A program made the translations under genes and the position numbers. A model generated the notes under the pieces. It ran no database searches and had not been told where the DNA came from. It worked only from the letters and a program-made list of their open reading frames with translations. A stretch of DNA of 64,000 nucleotides, taken from an uncultured Porphyromonadaceae bacterium (GTDB taxonomy: Bacteria > Bacteroidota > Bacteroidia > Bacteroidales > Muribaculaceae). Position 1 is the stretch's first letter; each line of letters opens with the position of its first letter. The stretch covers positions 1 through 64,000 of the forward strand of contig CABUVO010000008.1 in the NCBI GenBank assembly GCA_902495075.1. The letters are read 5' to 3'. Shown here piece after piece: positions 15,305-24,007 of this stretch.

Positions 15305-18300
15305 GTGGTAAACGCTTGGGAAGAAAAGGTTGTGATCCCGACATATGAGGCGGGAGCACCCGAGAAGAATCCGATATTTTTAGAGAAACGTGTTTATCAG
15401 GGATCGAGCGGAGTCGTGTATCCCTATCCCGTGATCGAATCGATTTCCGATGAGAAGACTGATGTGGAATATAATGCAGTCTTCATCGAGAATGAGTATA
15501 TAAAAGTGATGATCCTTCCGGAACTTGGTGGACGCGTGCAGATGGCATACGACAAGATCCGTCAGCGTCATTTCGTATATTACAACCATGTTATCAAGCC
15601 GGCTCTTGTAGGTCTGGCCGGTCCGTGGATATCCGGAGGTATAGAATTCAACTGGCCTCAGCATCACCGCCCGAGCACATTCATGCCCGTTGACTGGAAA
15701 ATTGAGAAAAATGAGGACGGTTCGGTGACAGTATGGGTTAGCGAGATGGAGCGCATGTTCCATCAAAAGGGGATGGCAGGCTTCACGTTGCGTCCCGGTT
15801 GTGCATTCCTCGAAATCAAGGGAGTGCTCTATAACCGCACTGACGTGCCCCAGACATTCCTCTGGTGGGCAAATCCGGCGGTTGCCGTCAACGACTATTA
15901 TCAAAGCGTGTTCCCGCCGGATATAAACGCTGTCTTTGACCACGGCAAACGAGCTGTAAGTTCTTTCCCGATTGCAACCGGAACTTACTACAAGATGGAT
16001 TATTCTGCCGGTGTGGATATATCCAATTATAAGAATATCAAGGTTCCGACATCATATATGGGTGTCAATTCCAGATTTGATTTCGAAGGGGGATATGAGA
16101 ATGATACCAAAGCCGGTATGCTCCATGTATGTTCGCATCATGTTTCGCCGGGCAAGAAGCAGTGGACCTGGGGTAACGGAGATTTCGGTCGAGCATGGGA
16201 TAGAAACCTCACTGATGAGGATGGTCCCTACATTGAGCTGATGGCGGGTGTCTACACGGAAAATCAGCCCGACTTCACATGGCTACAGCCATATGAAGAG
16301 AAATCATTTACGCAGTATTTCCTTCCGTATCGTGAACTCGGAGTCGTGAAAAACGCCAACAAGGACATCCTTCTCAATATAGATCCAGCCGGAGAGAATG
16401 AAGTGATAATCAAATTGTTTGCCACTTCACGTCAGGAGGTGGAGATTTCGCTTCTTTCTGATGACGGAGAAGTGTTCTTCAGCGAGAAGATGGTAATAAC
16501 TCCGGAAGAAGTTATTGACTTTAATGTCGACACTAAGGGCACTGCTTTTGACAATCTGTATCTTTCAATAAAGAAGGGTGGCAGGGAAGTGCTCAACTGG
16601 CATGCCGAGGAGGATGAGGTGCGTCCCATCCCTGACGCTGCCGAGGCAGCTCTGCGTCCTGAGGAAATCAAGACTTGTGAACAGCTTTTCCTTACAGGTC
16701 AGCATCTTGAGCAATATCGTCACGCCACATATAACCCGGTTGATTATTATGAGGAGGCATTGCGTCGAGACCCCCTTGACGTGCGTAATAACAATGCTCT
16801 CGGCTTGTGGTATATCCGCAAATGCCGTTTCGAGCTTGCCGAGAAATATCTCAGAACGGCGGTTAAAGTTATTACCCGCAGAAATCCGAACCCCTATGAT
16901 GGTGAGCCGATTTATAATCTCGGATTGGCATTGAAATATCAGGGTCGTTTCGATGAAGCATATGATCGTTTCTATAAGGCGACATGGAATGGTGCATGGC
17001 AGGAAGCCGGATATTTCGAATGCGCGAGAATATCAGCGATGCAGGGACGCTATGAAGATGCGCTCTATGAGGTTGAACGCGCGTTGATACGCAACACGCA
17101 CAATCATAAGGCTCGTGCGCTCAAATCAGCAATCCTTCGCAGAATGGACAAGAATGAGGAGGCTTTAGGTTTCATCGCAGAGTCTCTGGCAATCGATCCT
17201 TTCAACTATGGCGCACTTTACGACAAATATCTTATTACCGGTGATGAGGAAGATCTGAATGAGATGACCACGCTGATGCGTAGCGACGCTCATAATTATG
17301 ATGAAATAGCACTCGATTATTGCGCTGCCGGAATGACTGACGAGGCTCGCGGAATGTGGAAAGTTGCCGTGGATGAAAACGCTGTCACTCCGATGACATA
17401 TTATTATCTTGGAAGCGCATTGCTGAATGCAGGTCGCGAAAACGAGGCTCACGAGGCATTCGCAAAAGGATACTCCATGTCGCCTGATTTCTGCTTCCCC
17501 AACCGCCAGGAGGCTGTGATAGCATTGTGTGCCGCCATGGCTGAGAACGATAAAGATCCGCATGCGCCGTTCTTCCTTGGAAACCTTTATTACGACAAAC
17601 GCCAGTATGATCTTGCTATCGGTTATTGGGAGAAATCTCTGCAACTTGATCCCTCGTTCCCGACAGTGTGGCGCAATCTTGCGCTTGCTCTTTTCAACAA
17701 GCGTGGAGACGAGGCAAAGGCTGTAGAGTATATGGAGAAAGCGTTCTCTCTTGACACTACCGACGGCAGAATCCTCATGGAGCTTGATCAGCTCTACAAA
17801 CGCATGGGTAAGGATCACGCTTCGCGTCTTGAACTTCTTGAGAAATATCCTCATCTTGTTAATGCCCGCGAGGATCTGAAACTTGAGAAAATCACGTTAC
17901 TCAATCTGCTTGGCAGACATGGCGAAGCAAAAGAATTCCTTGATGCCAACACGTTCCATCCCTGGGAAGGAGGCGAAGGAAAAGTTCCGGCTCAATATCA
18001 GATTGCCCGAGTGGAGCTCGCAAAAGAGGCTATAGCCGCCGGCAAACTTGATGATGCCGAGACTTTGCTCCTCGAATGTCTTGAATATCCCGAACATCTT
18101 GGCGAGGGCAAGCTTCACGGGGCGCAGGAGAATGATTTCTATTATCTTCTCGGAAAGGTGTATGAGATGAAGGGAGATGCCGAGAAAGCTCGTGAATGCT
18201 GGCTGAAAGGCACAGAGGGTCCCGAAGAGCCTGCTGATTCCCTCTATTACAATGATGCCAAACCGGATAAGATTTTCTATGCCGGTCTGTGTTGGCGTGC

Positions 18301-18598
18301 TCTCGGCGAGGAGAACAATGCTTTGCGTCTTTTCAACCGCCTTGTGGCTTACGGCAAACAGCATCTCCATGATGACGTTAAGATGGATTATTTCGCAGTG
18401 TCGCTTCCCGATCTTCTTATCTGGGAAGAAAATCTCAACACCCGCAATCAGATTCATTGCAAGTATATGCTCGCCTTGGGCTATGCCGGTTTGGGAGACA
18501 CGAAACATTCCGACCGTTATCGCAATGATGCCAAAGCTCTGAATGTTAACCATCTGGGGGTTCGGGCATTGGAGACGGTTTGGGGTGTTAGGCTTTAG
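15305..18598 (+). CDS. DUF5107 domain protein with long tetratricopeptide-repeat tail
   Basis: This 1097-residue protein has an N-terminal DUF5107 domain (about 30-340, with VMILPELGGRVQMAYDK, ISGGIEFNWPQHH and GRAWDRNL, resembling a galactose-mutarotase-like fold). A linker is followed by many TPR units from about residue 465 to the end (for example NNALGLWYIRKCRFELAEKY and FFLGNLYYDKRQYDLAIGYW). There is no signal peptide, so it is cytoplasmic. Its molecular activity is not recognised; linkage to a sugar porter suggests a role in handling imported sugar. The start is GTG at 15305, because a stop codon in frame at 15290-15292 excludes anything further upstream. Its Arg-Leu-stop end is formed by an AGGCTTTAG repeat. 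Confidence 0.85.
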   Translation: MVNAWEEKVVIPTYEAGAPEKNPIFLEKRVYQGSSGVVYPYPVIESISDEKTDVEYNAVFIENEYIKVMILPELGGRVQMAYDKIRQRHFVYYNHVIKPALVGLAGPWISGGIEFNWPQHHRPSTFMPVDWKIEKNEDGSVTVWVSEMERMFHQKGMAGFTLRPGCAFLEIKGVLYNRTDVPQTFLWWANPAVAVNDYYQSVFPPDINAVFDHGKRAVSSFPIATGTYYKMDYSAGVDISNYKNIKVPTSYMGVNSRFDFEGGYENDTKAGMLHVCSHHVSPGKKQWTWGNGDFGRAWDRNLTDEDGPYIELMAGVYTENQPDFTWLQPYEEKSFTQYFLPYRELGVVKNANKDILLNIDPAGENEVIIKLFATSRQEVEISLLSDDGEVFFSEKMVITPEEVIDFNVDTKGTAFDNLYLSIKKGGREVLNWHAEEDEVRPIPDAAEAALRPEEIKTCEQLFLTGQHLEQYRHATYNPVDYYEEALRRDPLDVRNNNALGLWYIRKCRFELAEKYLRTAVKVITRRNPNPYDGEPIYNLGLALKYQGRFDEAYDRFYKATWNGAWQEAGYFECARISAMQGRYEDALYEVERALIRNTHNHKARALKSAILRRMDKNEEALGFIAESLAIDPFNYGALYDKYLITGDEEDLNEMTTLMRSDAHNYDEIALDYCAAGMTDEARGMWKVAVDENAVTPMTYYYLGSALLNAGRENEAHEAFAKGYSMSPDFCFPNRQEAVIALCAAMAENDKDPHAPFFLGNLYYDKRQYDLAIGYWEKSLQLDPSFPTVWRNLALALFNKRGDEAKAVEYMEKAFSLDTTDGRILMELDQLYKRMGKDHASRLELLEKYPHLVNAREDLKLEKITLLNLLGRHGEAKEFLDANTFHPWEGGEGKVPAQYQIARVELAKEAIAAGKLDDAETLLLECLEYPEHLGEGKLHGAQENDFYYLLGKVYEMKGDAEKARECWLKGTEGPEEPADSLYYNDAKPDKIFYAGLCWRALGEENNALRLFNRLVAYGKQHLHDDVKMDYFAVSLPDLLIWEENLNTRNQIHCKYMLALGYAGLGDTKHSDRYRNDAKALNVNHLGVRALETVWGVRL

Positions 18599-18640
18599 GT
18601 ATTAGGTTTTAGGCGTTAGGCATTAGGCGTTAGATATTAG
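18590..18640. repeat. Degenerate TTAGGCG/TTTAGG repeats overlapping a gene end
   Basis: Units of GTTAGGCTTTAGGTATTAGG begin inside the last codons of the DUF5107 gene and run about 50 bases on. Confidence 0.65.
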
Positions 18641-18726
18641 TTAGATGGATAATAAAGCTAGAGAGAGAGGTGAAGCCAACTGATGTGGTGTTGGGATATG
18701 AAAATATTTAAGACTGTTTTTATGAT

Positions 18727-20004
18727 TTACCGTGTTCCGGGAAAATTCCCGAAGGTGAACCGCAAGCCTATGTTAAGGTTGAAATCGAATGGTCGGTCTT
18801 TATATATTGTCTGCAGTTCGGAGTGGTCCTTGAAATGGTAAATAGCGCCAGGTTCGATATATATTCCTATCAATGACGTGGCATTGAATTGGATGCCGGC
18901 TGAAATATCGGCGGAAAACTGCAGCGGTTTTTCGCCGATATTTTCAGTTTCGGATTTTTCGATCCGATTGTCGAAAATATAATCTGTTTTTTGTTTTGCA
19001 ACGATGCATTGCTCTGCCATTACACCTGCGCTGCCATAGAAATCGAGTCTGTTCCACCTCAGGAAATTATATCTTACATTCACGGGTATGCCTAAATAAT
19101 GAAGTGACTGCCGTGAGCTTATAAGGTTTTTGTCGGACCCTTCTGAGAAATCAGAAGTCAGGAGTGAATATGACAGCCCGCTTTCAATGCTTAAATTTTT
19201 GCTGATTCTGTAAGCAAAAGTTATGCCGGCACGGAAGGGGAGATTATGATGCACATTGCGCCTTGTGTGCTTCCCTTTGTTGAAAAGCATTATACCGAGT
19301 TTGGGGTCGTCTACCCAATTGGCATTGTTCGCTCCGAGACTGGCTGCAAAAGGTGTGGTAGTGACTGATGATGATGAATGATCGGGCATGCCCGCTGCGA
19401 AGATTCCAAATGAGAAACGCTTGCCGGCGGTATTGGATCGGGATGTATTTGGATATGCTTTTTCTGCAACATTGTTGTGATACCTTTCCGAGTATTCGTG
19501 AGGTGTGAGGGGTGTTGTTTTATTTGTTGCGGAATTTTCTTGCTGAGGGATCTCTGTGGATGGAGAGGTGGGAGTTTCGCTGACTGTGTCTGTTGCGGCT
19601 TCGGAGATAACAGGTTTAATTGCAGTCGCTACAGGGTGAGATGTATTGTGCGTGGCGATAAAGGGTTGCTTTTTCGCCTTATTGTTTTTGATGTCGGATG
19701 GTTCTTCTTCTTTGTTGAGGGAGAATTCAGCCTCATTTACAACAGATGAGTTGGCAAGACCGGATGATTTATTTTGCAGATTCAGATCGTCGTCGTTGAT
19801 GAAATAGGTCACAAAGACAGTGGCAAGCAACAGCAATATGGCTGCCGCTGTCTGTATCTTCCATAGACGGAATCCATTACGCTCCTTCTTCGCCGGGGCG
19901 TTCTGAATCAGTTTGCTCTCGATGCTTTCCCATAGCATATCGGGGGCTTCCTCTTCATAGTCTGCCATCTTGTCGTGTAAATCCTTAAGCCATTTGTCTT
20001 TCAT
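18727..20004 (-). CDS. Membrane-anchored protein with C-terminal outer-membrane beta-barrel-like domain
   Basis: The 425-residue protein starts with an acidic, cytoplasm-like segment (KWLKDLHDKMADYEEEAPDM), has one membrane helix at about 50-70 (TAAAILLLLATVFVTYF), then a long low-complexity linker. The C-terminal half (about 210-425) has alternating beta strands ending RFTFGNF, as in PorT/OmpA-like barrels. This layout is common downstream of ECF sigma factors in Bacteroidetes, where the N-terminal part may act as an anti-sigma segment (inference). It overlaps the sigma gene by ATGA, so translation is coupled. Confidence 0.75.
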   Translation of the reverse strand: MKDKWLKDLHDKMADYEEEAPDMLWESIESKLIQNAPAKKERNGFRLWKIQTAAAILLLLATVFVTYFINDDDLNLQNKSSGLANSSVVNEAEFSLNKEEEPSDIKNNKAKKQPFIATHNTSHPVATAIKPVISEAATDTVSETPTSPSTEIPQQENSATNKTTPLTPHEYSERYHNNVAEKAYPNTSRSNTAGKRFSFGIFAAGMPDHSSSSVTTTPFAASLGANNANWVDDPKLGIMLFNKGKHTRRNVHHNLPFRAGITFAYRISKNLSIESGLSYSLLTSDFSEGSDKNLISSRQSLHYLGIPVNVRYNFLRWNRLDFYGSAGVMAEQCIVAKQKTDYIFDNRIEKSETENIGEKPLQFSADISAGIQFNATSLIGIYIEPGAIYHFKDHSELQTIYKDRPFDFNLNIGLRFTFGNFPGTR

Positions 20005-20573
20005 CTTGCGAAGTCGGTTAGAAGTTGAAATTTTCTGATTTTATCAGCTAAAATAGCCTTTGCTCTGTGAAGCTGTGAAGCAGAAGTGCTTTCTTTTATG
20101 TTGAGGATAGAGGCTATCTCCTTATGCGATTTATCTTCGAAAACATAGAGATTGAAAATTGTGCGGTATCCCGGTGGGAGTTCGCGTATCATGTTTTGGA
20201 TTGCAGAGAGTGGAATATTGTCGATTTCCGGCTCTTCGTTTTCAACATCGAGATTTTCGTTATCGATAGGTACGAACTCGAGTCTTCCGTTACGTTTTAT
20301 GAATCCGAGGGTTTCGTTAACGGTGATTTTAGCAAGCCAACTCTTCAGAGAACCGTTTCCCCGGTAAACAAAATTTCCAATTGATGAGAATATCTTCATG
20401 AACGTGTCTTGCAAGACATCTCTCACGTCATCCTCATTATCCAGATAGCGGGAACAGACGGCGGTAAGGTACCGGATATATTTGTTATATAGCGTTTTCA
20501 TTGCAGCGTGATTATTCTGCCGTATCAATTCGGCAAAATCCTCTTCGCGTATTTCTTCGCTATATGTATTCAT
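20001..20573 (-). CDS. ECF-type RNA polymerase sigma factor
   Basis: The 190-residue sigma-70 family protein has region 2 (LDNEDDVRDVLQDTFMKIFS, about 55-75) and region 4 (LPPGYRTIFNLYVFEDKSHK, then EIASILNIKESTSASQLHRA, about 130-180). It directs polymerase to an extracytoplasmic stress or nutrient regulon. ATG 20573 (MNTYSEEIREED) is preferred; a longer frame to 20663 would include the stable hairpin at 20628-20660. Its stop overlaps the start of the membrane/beta-barrel gene by four bases, so that protein is the likely regulator or target. Confidence 0.9.
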   Translation of the reverse strand: MNTYSEEIREEDFAELIRQNNHAAMKTLYNKYIRYLTAVCSRYLDNEDDVRDVLQDTFMKIFSSIGNFVYRGNGSLKSWLAKITVNETLGFIKRNGRLEFVPIDNENLDVENEEPEIDNIPLSAIQNMIRELPPGYRTIFNLYVFEDKSHKEIASILNIKESTSASQLHRAKAILADKIRKFQLLTDFAR

Positions 20574-20627
20574 GAATATATGAAGATGGTGTAGTGTAAG
20601 CTGATGGTCCTGTCTCTTATACAACGG

Positions 20628-20660
20628 CAATGTGCCGGAATTATTAATCCCGGCGCATTG
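20628..20660. promoter_or_regulatory. Hairpin in the leader of the ECF sigma gene
   Basis: CAATGTGCCGG and CCGGCGCATTG pair around an A/T-rich loop. No T run follows on either strand, so it is a leader structure or a weak terminator of the NigD-like gene, not a clear intrinsic terminator. Confidence 0.35.
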
Positions 20661-20711
20661 CAATTGATACTAAAGATATGTCAGGTTAAGTTTTGGTTAG
20701 CCGGAACAAGA

Positions 20712-21455
20712 TTATTTGACGCTGCCCGAGAATCGGATGGCTTGGGCGTCATCGATGGTGCTATTGCGCGTTGTCAGGTCAAATTCTGCGCTTTTGGGTC
20801 CGCTGAATGATTCCCAGTTTATTTTGATCTTGACAACTGGATCATTGGTATCAAGTAGGTGATTGAGGTTGAAAGCAATGAGGGCATCGCCCATTTCTCC
20901 AAAAGTATCCCCATGGGCATTGTGGCGAAGTTCGAGCTCAAAAGGATTTCCTGGATTTACTCTGGAGAGGAGGTTTATTTCATGTTTGACACTGGGTGAG
21001 CCCCATTTTGTCCGTACTCTCAGCGTCAGGTATCCATCTTCAGCGATAGTGACCCAGTCTTTCACAATCTCAATGCAGTCTTTTCCGTAGAGGGCATCGT
21101 TTTCAGCACCCTTGTCGAAGACAGGCATTTTTGTGCGGATACTGTCTATCCAGTTGACGGTGACATTGCGTACATAAGAAGATACGTTGTTATTGCCTTC
21201 GGTATAGATTACATCATAAGTATAGTTAACGAGAGCTCTTACCTCCTTATCCTTGAAAGGGGATGCCTTCAGGTTGGTGGGGATCAGCTTGTCTGTATTG
21301 GTAAGATTCATCTCAAAACTATTATCCGAAACTGGCACGACTGTCACGAGGGCAGTGTAAGAATCCAAAGAGGAATCATCGTCATCGGAACAGGACTGAA
21401 GCATAGGCACAGCCGCCATTGCGAGTCCGAGTAAATACAAGAATTTAAATTTCAT
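20712..21455 (-). CDS. NigD-like lipoprotein
   Basis: The 247-residue protein has a lipoprotein signal peptide with the modified Cys at 22 (LQSCSDDDD), followed by acidic residues typical of surface or periplasmic Bacteroidetes lipoproteins. The rest resembles the two-domain NigD-like family: an N-terminal OB-like part (residues 35-110) and a C-terminal beta domain with WGSPSVKHEINLL and ELRHNAHGD. NigD was first seen in a bacteriocin-related operon, but the function of the wider family is unknown. It stands alone, upstream of the ECF sigma operon on the same strand. Confidence 0.75.
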   Translation of the reverse strand: MKFKFLYLLGLAMAAVPMLQSCSDDDDSSLDSYTALVTVVPVSDNSFEMNLTNTDKLIPTNLKASPFKDKEVRALVNYTYDVIYTEGNNNVSSYVRNVTVNWIDSIRTKMPVFDKGAENDALYGKDCIEIVKDWVTIAEDGYLTLRVRTKWGSPSVKHEINLLSRVNPGNPFELELRHNAHGDTFGEMGDALIAFNLNHLLDTNDPVVKIKINWESFSGPKSAEFDLTTRNSTIDDAQAIRFSGSVK

Positions 21456-21527
21456 TATTTATAGTTTTATGTTAGTGTTCACTTATTATAATCACGAACT
21501 ATCGAAAACCTTGCATCACCCCAGCAA

Positions 21528-21660
21528 AAAAATTTCATTTATCGGCTAAGTTCGATAAGGTGAAAGGTTATAGGTAATAGGGGAAAGGAGAATTGGCACG
21601 CCTCAACAATTAGAGTCAACTTAATCATTCTGACGCCAAGGCGCGAAGTATGATTTGAAT
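21528..21660. repeat. Dispersed intergenic repeat, copy 1 (inverted relative to copy 2)
   Basis: Bases 21557-21624 are almost identical to the reverse complement of 31890-31957, including GGAGAATTGGCACGCCTCAA and TTAGAGTCAACTTAAT. Weaker similarity extends on both sides to about 21528 and 21660. The purine-rich part GGTGAAAGGTTATAGGTAAT resembles the short-period repeats seen elsewhere. Confidence 0.8.
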
Positions 21661-21778
21661 TTTCGGATAGTCGCTACGCTCCTGCAAAGTCGCCAAGCAT
21701 TGTGACAGAAACATTGCGACAAGTTGTGGGCGCATGTGGTTGCCTTTTTATTTTTGCTGTCGTGTCACATTTTTGTGT

Positions 21779-21787
21779 TACATTTGT
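21779..21787 (+). promoter_or_regulatory. Promoter -7 box of the second ECF sigma gene
   Basis: TACATTTGT resembles the -7 consensus. A TTTTTG at 21751-21756 could be its -33 element, 22 bases upstream. Confidence 0.4.
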
Positions 21788-21808
21788 CTTATTGGTAAAA
21801 CCGAGAAA

Positions 21809-22297
21809 ATGATGGATGTAACTCCGAGAAAATATTTCACTGACAACATTCTTCCCTGCAATGCGAGAATGTATGCGGCGGCTATGGCAATCACCGGTTC
21901 GCCGGAGGATGCCGCCGATGCAGTGCAGACCGCGATGCTACGCATCTGGGAGAATATATGCAAGGGTGTATTTCCGGAGGCTCCAATGGCTTACTGTCTC
22001 TCGGCGATACGCAATATATGTATCACGGAAACTACAAGATCTTCCAGAAAAGTCTCTCTTGATTCAACGCGAGAGATTTCTTCCGAAAAGAGCGGAGTGG
22101 AAGAGGCTTTGGAACTAAATGAGGTGACGGCAACGCTCCAATGCCTGCCGGAGAAAGAACGAAAGGCAGTTGAAATGAGTGCTTATGCAGGCAGTTCGGC
22201 TGACGACATAGCGGAAGTGTTGGGAGTCACACCCGCAAATGCGCGACAGATCCTCAGTCGCGGCAGACGCAGACTCCGTTCATTTTTTACTAAATAA
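21809..22297 (+). CDS. ECF-type RNA polymerase sigma factor
   Basis: The 162-residue sigma factor has region 2 (TGSPEDAADAVQTAMLRIWE) and region 4 (LPEKERKAVEMSAYAGSSAD, then DIAEVLGVTPANARQILSRG). ATG 21809 (MMDVTPRKYF) is preferred; the longer frame to 21734 begins upstream of the promoter box. It heads a four-gene operon with a putative anti-sigma factor and two DUF4252 proteins, an arrangement repeated across Bacteroidales, so it probably controls its own operon and an envelope regulon. Confidence 0.88.
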   Translation: MMDVTPRKYFTDNILPCNARMYAAAMAITGSPEDAADAVQTAMLRIWENICKGVFPEAPMAYCLSAIRNICITETTRSSRKVSLDSTREISSEKSGVEEALELNEVTATLQCLPEKERKAVEMSAYAGSSADDIAEVLGVTPANARQILSRGRRRLRSFFTK

Positions 22298-22305
22298 TTA
22301 TTGCA

Positions 22306-23040
22306 ATGGATATGGATGTAAAATATATAAAGGACCTTCTTGAAAAATTCTATGAAGGCACTTCTTCTCAGGAAGAAGATGATATCCTCTCTGAATTTTT
22401 CAATTCCGGAGAAAATATTCCGCAAGCTATGGAGGCTGACCGCCGGATGTTTGCAGCCTTGAGCGATCCTTCGAAATATGCTATGCCTCCTGCAGATCTT
22501 CAGGAAAAGATCATGGAGGCGGTTGATAATGCGCCGATTACAAGGACCGTTGCCGGCGCCTCTTTACGCCGCAAACGCTTTTCCTGGATCTCAATTGCCT
22601 CTTTTGCGGCAGCCGCGGCGGTTATTGCGTTTGTTGTGCTTGCTCCTTTCTCTACCGGTGTCAAGACAGATACTGTCCACGCTCCGAATAAATTGGCTTC
22701 TTCCTTCTATAGCCATACTGTTGACACGAATATAGACTTATCGGAGCCCGTTGCTGAGCTGGAGGGTAAAGAAGTTGCGGAGGATGTTGATAGTTCCACT
22801 CGGAAAAATAATTCAATCGGGAAAGGCATAAAATCTCAGCCGCGTCGGGCGGTTGCCAAGGCTGCGATCTCTTCCGAAACCATCCCCGAACTGACAGAGG
22901 AGGAACAGTTGGCATTTGAAGCGGGAATGAAGGCTCTTGCCCGTGCCGGAGAACAGATGGCGTATGCTTCCGATCGCCTCGAATCAACCGATGAGAGTCT
23001 GAGAAACATCTATTCAACAATTCAGGATAAATTAAAATAA
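22306..23040 (+). CDS. Putative anti-sigma factor, single-pass membrane protein
   Basis: The 244-residue protein has an N-terminal cytoplasmic part (LLEKFYEGTSSQEEDDILSE, about 1-90, resembling the zinc-less anti-sigma domains of Bacteroidetes), one membrane helix (about 95-117, ASFAAAAAVIAFVVLAPF), and a C-terminal periplasmic part with low-complexity and helical segments. Position 8 bases after the ECF gene makes an anti-sigma role likely (inference from context; no family domain was confirmed). The DUF4252 gene starts 6 bases later. Confidence 0.65.
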   Translation: MDMDVKYIKDLLEKFYEGTSSQEEDDILSEFFNSGENIPQAMEADRRMFAALSDPSKYAMPPADLQEKIMEAVDNAPITRTVAGASLRRKRFSWISIASFAAAAAVIAFVVLAPFSTGVKTDTVHAPNKLASSFYSHTVDTNIDLSEPVAELEGKEVAEDVDSSTRKNNSIGKGIKSQPRRAVAKAAISSETIPELTEEEQLAFEAGMKALARAGEQMAYASDRLESTDESLRNIYSTIQDKLK

Positions 23041-23046
23041 AATATT

Positions 23047-23523
23047 ATGAAAGCTTTAAGATTTATGGTTTGTGCCATTATGGCATTCTCGATATCGCTG
23101 ACAGCGATGTCTCAGAGCCGGGTATTCAATAACTATCCCGACAACAAGGATATTTCAACAGTGTATATCTCCAAGGCGGCGATGCGTCTCGGTCTTTCAA
23201 TGGGAGGAGATGATTCCGACATGAAAGAGATTCAGAAATGTGTAAAAAATCCAGAAGGAATGGAGATTGTAAGTGCAACATCTCCACGGGCAATCGCTAT
23301 TGTCAAAAAGGATGTTGCCGAGAAAATGAAAAAACTTAATATGGAGTTATTCCTCAACGCGCAGGATAGCGGGGATGATGTTAACATCTATGCCGGTAAG
23401 GTATTAAGCGGGAATGTGATGCGCGATATCCTTATCGAAGCCAGCGAGCCCAATGAATATACGATAGTCTACATCCGAGGAGAGATCGATGTTCAGGCGC
23501 TTACGAACCAATATAAGAAATAA
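23047..23523 (+). CDS. DUF4252 domain protein, exported
   Basis: The 158-residue protein has a signal peptide (residues 1-23, FMVCAIMAFSISLTAMS) and a DUF4252 domain with TVYISKAAMRLGLSMGGDD and YAGKVLSGNVMRDILIEAS. The function of the family is unknown. In Bacteroidales it is a regular partner of ECF sigma/anti-sigma pairs. It is one of two different DUF4252 genes in tandem here. It lacks a lipobox and is probably periplasmic. Confidence 0.8.
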   Translation: MKALRFMVCAIMAFSISLTAMSQSRVFNNYPDNKDISTVYISKAAMRLGLSMGGDDSDMKEIQKCVKNPEGMEIVSATSPRAIAIVKKDVAEKMKKLNMELFLNAQDSGDDVNIYAGKVLSGNVMRDILIEASEPNEYTIVYIRGEIDVQALTNQYKK

Positions 23524-23527
23524 GGAT

Positions 23528-24007
23528 ATGAAAACAGGTGTATATTCAGTCCTCATATCCTTATTGTGGATGATGGTGTGCGCTTCCTGCGGAAGCTCGA
23601 GAGAATTCTCAGCCCTCGACGATTACGATAATATCGATGTGCTGCACATTCCGCAGGGTGTAGGATGGATGCTCGGTCCTATTGCCTCAATGGGCGACAA
23701 GGATGCCGGAAAGATACTGAAGGGTTTCAAAAGCATGACCATTGTCGACTGCGAAGGAAACCGTGGAAGAAAAGAAGTGATGAGCTGTGTGAAAGATGCC
23801 ATCGACAGCGACCGCAGTGAGCTTATTCTGGAAGTGCATGAGGGAAAGGAAGCTACATTCATCTATGGTCGCGTAGATGAAAAGAGTAACAAACTCAAAG
23901 ACATAATGATTGTCGCTGATGAGCCGGGAGATCTAAGCGTTATACGCGCCAAAGGCACTTTCGATATCAGTTCATTACTTAACGAGCAGACGAAGCGGCT
24001 TCCTTAA
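23528..24007 (+). CDS. DUF4252 domain lipoprotein
   Basis: The 159-residue second DUF4252 protein has a lipoprotein signal with Cys at about 20 (VCASCGSSRE). The domain includes VLHIPQGVGWMLGPIAS and IYGRVDEKSNKLKDIMIVAD. The start is ATG 23528, 4 bases after the previous stop; the frame back to 23489 overlaps the first DUF4252 gene. Its 3' end overlaps the convergent GH53 gene by 29 bases. Confidence 0.8.
   Translation: MKTGVYSVLISLLWMMVCASCGSSREFSALDDYDNIDVLHIPQGVGWMLGPIASMGDKDAGKILKGFKSMTIVDCEGNRGRKEVMSCVKDAIDSDRSELILEVHEGKEATFIYGRVDEKSNKLKDIMIVADEPGDLSVIRAKGTFDISSLLNEQTKRLP

Larger units (their letters stand above)
21456..21808. other. 353-base gap: dispersed repeat and sigma-gene promoter
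   Basis: The gap contains the dispersed repeat (about 21528-21660), a stretch with GTCGCTACGC/GCGACAAG-like complementarity, and the promoter of the ECF gene at 21779-21787. No credible coding frame was seen. Confidence 0.6.
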
